The notes under the pieces: model-generated | Databases searched by the model: none | Told to the model about the DNA's origin: nothing | The model's input: only the letters and a program-made list of their open reading frames with translations | Translations under genes and position numbers: made by a program | Source: Microbacteriaceae bacterium | Lineage (GTDB): Bacteria > Actinomycetota > Actinomycetes > Actinomycetales > Microbacteriaceae | Assembly (NCBI GenBank): GCA_011620705.1 | Contig: WOYR01000141.1 | Location: 1 to 5,123, forward strand | Direction of reading: 5' to 3' | Length of the DNA stretch: 5,123 nt | Shown here: positions 1 through 4,551 of the stretch, piece by piece | Position numbering within the stretch: the stretch's first letter is position 1 | Layout: every line of letters begins with the position of its first letter

Positions 1-1437
1 TCAGACCCCGAAGTACAGCTCGTACTCGAAGGGGTGCGGGCGCTGCGCGAAGGGGAGCAGTTCCTTCTCGCGCTTGTAGTCGATCCAGGTGTCGATGAGG
101 TCCTGGGTGAACACGCCGCCCTCCATCAGGAAGTCGTGGTCGGCCTCCAGTGCGTCGAGCGCCTCGCCCAGCGAGCCGGGGACCTGCGGAATGAGCTTCG
201 CCTCCTCGGGCGGCAGCTCGTAGAGGTCCTTGTCGACCGGCTCGTGCGGCTCGATCTTGTTCTTGATGCCGTCGATGCCGGCCATCAGCTGCACCGCGAA
301 GGCCAGATACGGGTTGCCGGAGGCGTCGGGCGCACGGAATTCGATGCGCTTGGCCTTCGGGTTGGTGCCGGTGATCGGGATGCGGATCGACGCCGAGCGG
401 TTGCCCGCCGAGTAGACCAGGTTGACCGGGGCCTCGAAGCCGGGGATCAGGCGGTGGTAGGAGTTGACCGTCGGGTTGGTGAACGCGAGCACAGCCGGGG
501 CGTGCTTGAGCAGGCCGCCGATGTACCAGCGCGCGGTATCGGACAGTCCGCCGTAGCCCTTCTCGTCGTAGAACAGCGGCGTGCCGTCGTTCCAGAGCGA
601 TTGGTGGGTGTGCATGCCTGATCCGTTGTCGCCCATGAGCGGCTTCGGCATGAAGGTGGCGACCTTGCCCCATTCGAGCGCGGTGTTCTTGACGATGTAC
701 TTGAACTTCAGGATGTCGTCGGCCGCGTGCACCATCGTGTCGAACTTGTAGTTGATCTCGCCCTGGCCGGCGGTGCCGACCTCGTGGTGGCCGCGCTCCA
801 GTTCCAGGCCGGACTCGATCAGCTTGAGCATGATGTCGTCGCGCAGGTCGCCGTGCTTGTCGATGGGGGAGACCGGGAAGTAGCCGCCCTTGTACGGGGT
901 CTTGTTGGCGAGGTTGCCGCCCTCCTCCTCGCGGCCGCTGTTCCAGGCCGCCTCCTCGGAGTCGACCTCGTAGAAGCTCTTGTTCTGCTTCACCTCGTAG
1001 CGCACGTCGTCGAAGATGTAGAACTCGGCCTCGGGGGCGAAGAACGCGGTGTCGGCGATGCCGGTGGACGCCAGGTACTTCTCGGCCTTCTTGGCCACCT
1101 GGCGCGGGTCGCGCGGGTAGATCTCGCCGTTGCGCGGGTTGTAGATGTCGAAGACCAGGATGAGCGTCCGCGCGGTGCGGAACGGGTCGACGTACGCCGT
1201 CGAGATGTCGGGGATGAGCTGCAGATCCGACTCGTGGATCGACTGGAAGCCCCGGATCGACGAGCCGTCGAACATCTGCCCGACGGCGAAGAAGTCTTCG
1301 TCGACGGTGCTCGCTGGGATGGTGAGGTGCTGCTGGATGCCGGGAAGATCGGTGAAACGGATGTCGATGAACGCGACGTCGGTGTCCTTGATGAACTTCA
1401 GGACCTCGGATGAGTCCTTGAACAGGGGGGTGGACAT
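1..1437 (-). CDS. glnA: Type I glutamine synthetase (GSI-beta, adenylylation-type)
   Basis: Catalyses ATP-dependent condensation of glutamate and ammonium to glutamine in the cytoplasm; family members are dodecamers. The 478-residue product is full length (E. coli GlnA is 469). Visible motifs: FDGSS latch (58-62 region), EAEFY with metal-binding glutamates (E136, E138), HHEVGTAGQGE (E219, E227), NGSGMHTH (H276), NSYHRLIPGFEAP (R329, E335), NRSASIRIP, and RIEFRAPDASGNP. KDLYELPPEE places Y406 where the E. coli adenylylation tyrosine (Y397) sits, so GlnE-type control is expected. The frame stays open upstream to 1575, but ATG at 1437 is preferred: it gives the family N-terminus (MSTPLFKDSSEVLKFI), has a Shine-Dalgarno, and lies downstream of a GlnR box that the longer ORF would swallow. 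The stop codon is the first three bases of the window; its downstream neighbour is not visible. Identity is very secure. Confidence 0.98.
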   Translation of the reverse strand: MSTPLFKDSSEVLKFIKDTDVAFIDIRFTDLPGIQQHLTIPASTVDEDFFAVGQMFDGSSIRGFQSIHESDLQLIPDISTAYVDPFRTARTLILVFDIYNPRNGEIYPRDPRQVAKKAEKYLASTGIADTAFFAPEAEFYIFDDVRYEVKQNKSFYEVDSEEAAWNSGREEEGGNLANKTPYKGGYFPVSPIDKHGDLRDDIMLKLIESGLELERGHHEVGTAGQGEINYKFDTMVHAADDILKFKYIVKNTALEWGKVATFMPKPLMGDNGSGMHTHQSLWNDGTPLFYDEKGYGGLSDTARWYIGGLLKHAPAVLAFTNPTVNSYHRLIPGFEAPVNLVYSAGNRSASIRIPITGTNPKAKRIEFRAPDASGNPYLAFAVQLMAGIDGIKNKIEPHEPVDKDLYELPPEEAKLIPQVPGSLGEALDALEADHDFLMEGGVFTQDLIDTWIDYKREKELLPFAQRPHPFEYELYFGV

Positions 1438-1447
1438 AAGGGAGTGA

Positions 1448-1451
1448 CTCC
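1448..1451 (-). promoter_or_regulatory. Shine-Dalgarno of glnA
   Basis: On the minus strand the bases before the start read TTGGAG, then a 10-nt spacer, then ATG at 1437. The GGAG core supports this start over the longer open frame. It also lies inside the perfect palindrome GGAGT-G-ACTCC (1441-1451). glnA is the only gene here with a clear ribosome binding site at ordinary distance. Confidence 0.7.
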
Positions 1452-1470
1452 AAGGGCCGTGGTGCAGGTG

Positions 1471-1490
1471 AGGCTGCGGTCCCGCAGCCT
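1471..1490 (-). promoter_or_regulatory. Perfect 9-bp inverted repeat (hairpin) in the glnA leader
   Basis: The minus strand reads AGGCTGCGG, GA, CCGCAGCCT: two exactly complementary 9-base arms around 2 bases (in RNA more realistically an 8-bp stem with a GGAC loop). It lies 34-53 nt before the glnA ATG. If the -10 at 1497-1502 is real, transcription begins close to 1490, so the stem would form the very 5' end of the glnA mRNA. No U-run follows, so it does not look like an intrinsic terminator. The inverted repeat is observed; the role (mRNA 5'-end stability, or a DNA operator) is inferred. Confidence 0.6.
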
Positions 1491-1496
1491 TCTTGG

Positions 1497-1502
1497 AGGC
1501 TA
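1497..1502 (-). promoter_or_regulatory. Candidate -10 box of glnA (TAGCCT)
   Basis: TAGCCT on the minus strand fits the TAnnnT actinobacterial -10 pattern. It sits 11 bp downstream of the GlnR box and about 60 nt before the ATG. No good -35 hexamer lies 17-19 bp upstream (TCACGG is the nearest), and that position is covered by the proximal GlnR half-sites. This is the arrangement expected of an activator-dependent promoter. The predicted start near 1490 puts the box centre at about -41. This is inference from spacing only. Confidence 0.5.
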
Positions 1503-1512
1503 GGGCTCCGGG

Positions 1513-1550
1513 GTTTCCCGACCGTGACGCAATTGTTTCCGGGGTGTTAC
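1513..1550 (-). promoter_or_regulatory. GlnR box (four half-sites) upstream of glnA
   Basis: Read on the minus strand, the 38 bp are GTAAC-n6-GAAAC-n6-GTCAC-n6-GAAAC. This matches the described actinobacterial GlnR consensus (gTnAc-n6-GaAAc, repeated after n6) at every defined base with exact spacing. GlnR is the OmpR-type response regulator that controls nitrogen genes, glnA among them, in Streptomyces, Mycobacterium and relatives. The box lies 76-113 nt before the glnA ATG and, on the other side, 46-83 bp before the RDD start codon. It could therefore act on both divergent genes. The glnR gene itself is not in the window, so regulation is inferred. Confidence 0.9.
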
Positions 1551-1583
1551 GGCTCCCTGCCGGGATGCACAGCACACCCTGCC

Positions 1584-1589
1584 TAGGCT
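1584..1589 (+). promoter_or_regulatory. -10 box of the RDD gene (TAGGCT), leaderless
   Basis: TAGGCT lies exactly 6 nt before the GTG at 1596, so transcription should begin at or next to the start codon, giving a leaderless mRNA. It is embedded in the 8-bp palindrome GCCTAGGC (1581-1588). There is no convincing -35 hexamer at 17-18 bp; the GlnR box lies further upstream. Confidence 0.6.
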
Positions 1590-1595
1590 GGACAC

Positions 1596-2009
1596 GTGAC
1601 CGAGCCGACGCCCCGCACGTGGCCGGGGCAGCGACTCGGACTCCCCGATGACGGCCCGCGCTCCGTCGCCCGGCTCGGCCGGCGGATGGGCGGGATCGCG
1701 ATCGATTGGGCGATCGCCTACGGGATCTCCTGGCTGCTGTTCCCGCAGAAGGACGGCACCGCGGATCCGTGGATCAATCTGGCGGTGTTCGCGGTGCTGA
1801 CGCTGCTGTTCCTGCTGTTCTTCAACGCGAGCATCGGGCACCTGGTGTTCCGGATGCGCGTCGTCCCGGTTCGCGGCGGCGCCATGGCGCCGTGGCGCCC
1901 GCTGGTGCGCACGGTGCTGCTCAGCCTGGCCATCCCGGCGCTGATCTGGGATCGCGACCAGCGCGGGCTGCACGACCGCGCCGCCGGGACGGTGCTGGTG
2001 TGCGTGTGA
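1596..2009 (+). CDS. RDD-family small integral membrane protein
   Basis: This 137-residue protein has the RDD-family layout. A charged N-terminal segment leads into RLGRRMGGIAIDWAIAYG, with the family arginine and aspartate in helix 1 (about 32-49). Hydrophobic helix 2 spans about 58-77, followed by SIGHLVFRMRVV, matching the family's conserved post-helix loop. A third hydrophobic stretch lies at about 101-118, and the C-terminal DRDQRGLHDRAAGTVLV is the classic RDD ending. It is expected in the cytoplasmic membrane. The molecular function of stand-alone RDD proteins is mostly unknown; some have been linked to ion or proton exchange, which cannot be assigned here. The GTG start is chosen because a -10 box lies 6 nt upstream and no better start precedes the RDD motif. 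It is divergent from glnA, as its syntenic position predicts, and it ends flush against the DUF4191 gene on the other strand. Confidence 0.9.
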   Translation: MTEPTPRTWPGQRLGLPDDGPRSVARLGRRMGGIAIDWAIAYGISWLLFPQKDGTADPWINLAVFAVLTLLFLLFFNASIGHLVFRMRVVPVRGGAMAPWRPLVRTVLLSLAIPALIWDRDQRGLHDRAAGTVLVCV

Positions 2010-2714
2010 TCACCGCGGCCTCGGCGCCCTCACCCTGTTCGGGTCGATGCCCTTCGGGATCGGCAGTCCGTTCTTGCCGAGCGAGGAGAGCCGGTTGGAG
2101 ACGGCGAGCACCTCGGCCTTGGTGAGCACGTTCTTGTACCGCGCCAGCTTGCTGACGATTCGGAACAGAGGTGTCGAGTCGGCGTCCGGACCCACGTAGA
2201 GGAAGTTGACCGGCACATCCGGCAGGATGCGGTTCACGGTGGCGCGTTCCTTGTCGAGCATCGGCTGGGTGCGCGACCTGGGGCCTTCCCCGATCAGCAC
2301 GACGCCGCCCTTGCCGACGGCGCGGTAGACCGCGTCCTGGGTGCGGGGGCTGACGTTGACGGGCATCTCGCTGCCGGTCCAGCTGCGGCGCAGGCCGCTC
2401 TTGAGCACGGCGCCGACGGCCCCCGGCTGGCCGGCGATCTGGCTGTACGCCGCTTTCTCGGCCCGCCGGCCGAGCACGATCAGCCCGATCAGTACCCCCG
2501 CGAGCACGCCTGCGACGATGTACAGCACGAGGCCGAGGATGTTGGTCCCCGAGAGCAGGATGCCCAGCACCACCGCAATGCCGACCGGCACCGCCAGGCA
2601 GAGGATCAGCAGCCAGACGATCGACGAGTCGTACCGCCGGGTCATCTGGAAGACCTGCCACATCTGCCTCAGGCGGCCGGGCTCCTTCTCGGTCTTGGTG
2701 CTGGGTCGTGCCAT
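2010..2714 (-). CDS. DUF4191 family membrane protein (function unknown)
   Basis: The 234-residue product fits the actinobacterial DUF4191 family (the Rv2219-type neighbour of lipA). A basic N-terminus with GRLRQMWQVFQMTRRYD precedes two hydrophobic segments at about 29-53 and 58-82. Then comes a cytoplasm-type domain with YSQIAGQPGAVGAVLKSGLRRSW, a VVLIGEGPRSRTQPML stretch and a final NGLPIPKGIDPNRVR. I see no enzyme motif and can assign no function. It follows lipA on the same strand after 40 nt, so it may be read from the lipBA transcript. It also has its own -10 (TATCCT) 6 nt before the ATG, allowing separate leaderless expression. The only purine-rich stretch (GAAGGG) is about 15 nt from the ATG, too far for a good ribosome binding site. 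Its stop codon directly abuts the convergent RDD stop. Confidence 0.9.
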   Translation of the reverse strand: MARPSTKTEKEPGRLRQMWQVFQMTRRYDSSIVWLLILCLAVPVGIAVVLGILLSGTNILGLVLYIVAGVLAGVLIGLIVLGRRAEKAAYSQIAGQPGAVGAVLKSGLRRSWTGSEMPVNVSPRTQDAVYRAVGKGGVVLIGEGPRSRTQPMLDKERATVNRILPDVPVNFLYVGPDADSTPLFRIVSKLARYKNVLTKAEVLAVSNRLSSLGKNGLPIPKGIDPNRVRAPRPR

Positions 2715-2720
2715 GGAATC

Positions 2721-2726
2721 AGGATA
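2721..2726 (-). promoter_or_regulatory. -10 box of the DUF4191 gene (TATCCT), leaderless
   Basis: The minus strand reads TATCCT, six bases (GATTCC), then ATG at 2714. This spacing puts the transcription start on or beside the start codon. It lies in the 40-nt gap after lipA, so this gene can be expressed independently of lipBA. No clear -35 is seen. Confidence 0.6.
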
Positions 2727-2754
2727 GAGCCCTTCGATGGGGGCCGCGTCCCAC

Positions 2755-3771
2755 TCACACCGCCTGCGCGAACCCCGATTCCGCGTCGGCGAGGTGCCGC
2801 AGTTGCTCCGGGATGTCGAGCCCTTTCGCCATCATCGAGCGCGCCCACAGGCGGCCGGCCCGGTAGCTGGAGCGCACGAGCGGCCCGGCGAGCACACCGA
2901 GGAATCCGATCTCCTGGGCCTCCTCCTTGAGCTCGACGAACTCCTCGGGCCGCACCCAGCGCGCGACCGGCAGGTGCCGGGGGCTCGGGCGCAGGTACTG
3001 CGTCACCGTGATGATGTCGGTGCCCGCATCGTGCAGCTCGTGCAGCGCCTGGCTGATCTCGGCTCGCTCCTCGCCCATGCCGAGGATCAGGTTCGACTTG
3101 GTGATCAATCCCGCGGCGTGGCCCTGCCTCAGCACATCGAGCGAGCGCTCGTAGCGGAACGCGGGCCGGATGCGCTTGAAGATGCGCGGAACCGTCTCGA
3201 CGTTGTGCGCGAACACCTCGGGCCGGCTCGAGAACACCTCGGCGAGCAGTTCGGGATTGCCCGAGAAGTCGGTCGCGAGGATCTCGACCCCCGTCCCCGG
3301 ATTCTGCGCGTGGATCTGGCGGACCGTCTCGGCGTGCAGCCACGCCCCCTCGTCCGGCAGGTCGTCGCGGGCGACGCCGGTCACCGTGGCGTAGCGCAGC
3401 CCCATGGCGGTGACCGATTCCGCGACCCGGCGCGGCTCATCCCTGTCGTAGTCGGCGGGCTTCCCGGTGTCGATCTGGCAGAAGTCGCATCGCCGGGTGC
3501 ATTGGCTGCCGCCGATGAGGAAGGTGGCCTCGCGATCCTCCCAGCACTCGTAGATGTTCGGGCAGCCGGCTTCCTGGCACACGGTGTGGAGGTTCTCGTC
3601 CTTCACCAGATGCTGCAGAGCGGTGTATTCGGGGCCCATCTTCGCGCGGGTCTTGATCCATTCGGGCTTGCGCTCGATCGGGACCTGCGCGTTGCGGACT
3701 TCGAGGCGCAGCAGCTTGCGGCCCGCCGGCTCGTTGGGTGCCTCGATGAGGCCGTTGGTGATCGTGCTCAT
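2755..3771 (-). CDS. lipA: Lipoyl synthase (radical SAM)
   Basis: Inserts two sulfur atoms at C6 and C8 of protein-bound octanoyl chains, completing lipoyl cofactors on 2-oxoacid dehydrogenase E2 subunits and on GcvH. The 338-residue protein carries all family hallmarks. The auxiliary cluster motif CX4CX5C is C65, C70 and C76. The radical SAM motif CX3CX2C (CTRRCDFC) is C91, C95 and C98. The C-terminal RSSY (300-303) contributes the serine ligand of the sacrificial auxiliary cluster. The N-terminal RKLLRLEVRNAQ and PIERKPEWIKTRA segments are typical of actinobacterial LipA. The ATG overlaps the lipB stop as ATGA and no Shine-Dalgarno is apparent, so translation is probably coupled to lipB. 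Its product acts on the octanoylated proteins made by LipB. Confidence 0.98.
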   Translation of the reverse strand: MSTITNGLIEAPNEPAGRKLLRLEVRNAQVPIERKPEWIKTRAKMGPEYTALQHLVKDENLHTVCQEAGCPNIYECWEDREATFLIGGSQCTRRCDFCQIDTGKPADYDRDEPRRVAESVTAMGLRYATVTGVARDDLPDEGAWLHAETVRQIHAQNPGTGVEILATDFSGNPELLAEVFSSRPEVFAHNVETVPRIFKRIRPAFRYERSLDVLRQGHAAGLITKSNLILGMGEERAEISQALHELHDAGTDIITVTQYLRPSPRHLPVARWVRPEEFVELKEEAQEIGFLGVLAGPLVRSSYRAGRLWARSMMAKGLDIPEQLRHLADAESGFAQAV

Positions 3772-4439
3772 GCGGGCGCGCTCGCGGCCGTGGCGGAGAA
3801 GAGGCTGGGCGCGAGGTGCTCCTCGAAGAGCCGCTTGACATGCGGGGCCGCCTCGGCGGGTGTCACCTGCCGGCCCAGTTCGCGCGAGATGCTCGTGACC
3901 CCGGCATCCGCGATGCCGCAGGCGATGATCGTTTCGTAGGCGTCGAAGGCGTTGCTGCAGTTGAGCGCGAAGCCGTGCATCGTGACGCCCTCCGCGACCC
4001 GGATGCCGATGGCGGCGATCTTGTCGCCGGTCGGGCGGTGCTCATCGACCAGCCAGACCCCGCTGCGGCCTTCGACGCGCACGCCGGGGACGCCGAACTC
4101 GGCGAGGACGGCGATCAGCATCCCCTCGAGGCGCCGCACGTATGCGACGACGTCGATCGGGTCGGCCAGCTTGACGATCGGATAGCCGACCAGCTGGCCG
4201 GGACCATGCCAGGTGATCTTGCCCCCGCGGTCCACGTCGATGACGGGCGTGTCGTCGCTCGGGCGTTCGTGCGGCTCGGTCCTCTTGCCCGCGGTGTACA
4301 CCGACGGGTGCTCGAGGAGGATGACGGTATCTGACGCCCGGCCGCTCGCGACGGCGGCGTGCACGGCACGCTGCTGCTCGAGGGCCGTCAAGTACGGCAC
4401 GGAGTTGGCGCTTAGCCCCGTGTCGACGTAGTCGACCAT
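3768..4439 (-). CDS. lipB: Octanoyl-ACP:protein N-octanoyltransferase
   Basis: Transfers octanoate from acyl carrier protein to the lipoyl-domain lysine, the first step of endogenous lipoylation. The 223-residue length is normal. Family signatures: EHPSVYTAGKRTEP (43-56), RGGKITWHGPGQLVGYP (71-87), and TGDKIAAIGIRV with catalytic lysine K140. The HGFALNCSNAFDAYETIIACGI block carries catalytic C174, giving the usual Cys/Lys dyad. An additional cysteine at C161 is not part of the dyad. The C-terminus ends in an Ala/Ser-rich tail. The ATG at 4439 is supported by a -10 box (TACACT) 6 nt upstream and by the family N-terminal alignment. It is first gene of a lipB-lipA pair, possibly extended to the DUF4191 gene, and divergent from the pseudokinase gene. 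Confidence 0.97.
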   Translation of the reverse strand: MVDYVDTGLSANSVPYLTALEQQRAVHAAVASGRASDTVILLEHPSVYTAGKRTEPHERPSDDTPVIDVDRGGKITWHGPGQLVGYPIVKLADPIDVVAYVRRLEGMLIAVLAEFGVPGVRVEGRSGVWLVDEHRPTGDKIAAIGIRVAEGVTMHGFALNCSNAFDAYETIIACGIADAGVTSISRELGRQVTPAEAAPHVKRLFEEHLAPSLFSATAASAPA

Positions 4440-4445
4440 GTGGCG

Positions 4446-4451
4446 AGTGTA
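4446..4451 (-). promoter_or_regulatory. -10 box of lipBA (TACACT), leaderless
   Basis: The minus strand reads TACACT, six bases (CGCCAC), then ATG at 4439. It is the same -10 to start spacing as at the RDD and DUF4191 genes, predicting a leaderless lipBA transcript. No recognisable -35 hexamer is present. Confidence 0.6.
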
Positions 4452-4539
4452 CGCCGCCGTCGCGGGTCCTTCCGGCTGCGCGAGAGGCGGGACTGTCCAC
4501 GGCCGTCGCGGCCGGCGCGTCCGGCTGTCCCTCCGGCTC

Positions 4540-4545
4540 CAGGCT
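4540..4545 (+). promoter_or_regulatory. Possible degenerate -10 box of the pseudokinase gene (CAGGCT)
   Basis: CAGGCT lies exactly 6 nt before ATG 4552 and differs from the RDD gene's TAGGCT only in the first base. Because the first T of TAnnnT is missing, it is the weakest of the four. The shared spacing is the main support. No good Shine-Dalgarno competes for the start. Confidence 0.35.
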
Positions 4546-4551
4546 GGTGCG

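Noticed and set aside
727..1413. 228-codon plus-strand frame inside glnA
   Set aside because: Low-complexity V/L/D/R-rich antisense frame; glnA on the opposite strand explains the open reading frame.
1471..1490. Possible terminator between glnA and the RDD gene
   Set aside because: The stem is strong, but no T-run follows on either strand, and it lies in a divergent promoter region where no transcript needs to end.
1438..1575. 46-codon N-terminal extension of glnA up to an ATG at 1575
   Set aside because: It would contain the hairpin, the -10 and the whole GlnR box, and adds residues with no counterpart in the family. ATG 1437 has a Shine-Dalgarno and gives the normal N-terminus.
1921..2661. 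246-codon minus-strand frame overlapping the DUF4191 gene
   Set aside because: Out-of-frame shadow of DUF4191; it lacks the hydrophobic segments and is dominated by R, A, G, P and D.
2737..3939. 400-codon open frame on the plus strand antisense to lipA/lipB
   Set aside because: It is a shadow of high-GC coding on the other strand: composition is Arg/Ala/Val/Asp/Leu-rich without recognisable motifs, and lipA and lipB on the minus strand are unmistakable.
4501..4513. GGCCG-TCG-CGGCC inverted repeat upstream of the pseudokinase
   Set aside because: A 5-bp all-GC stem is expected by chance in DNA of this composition and has no flanking features.
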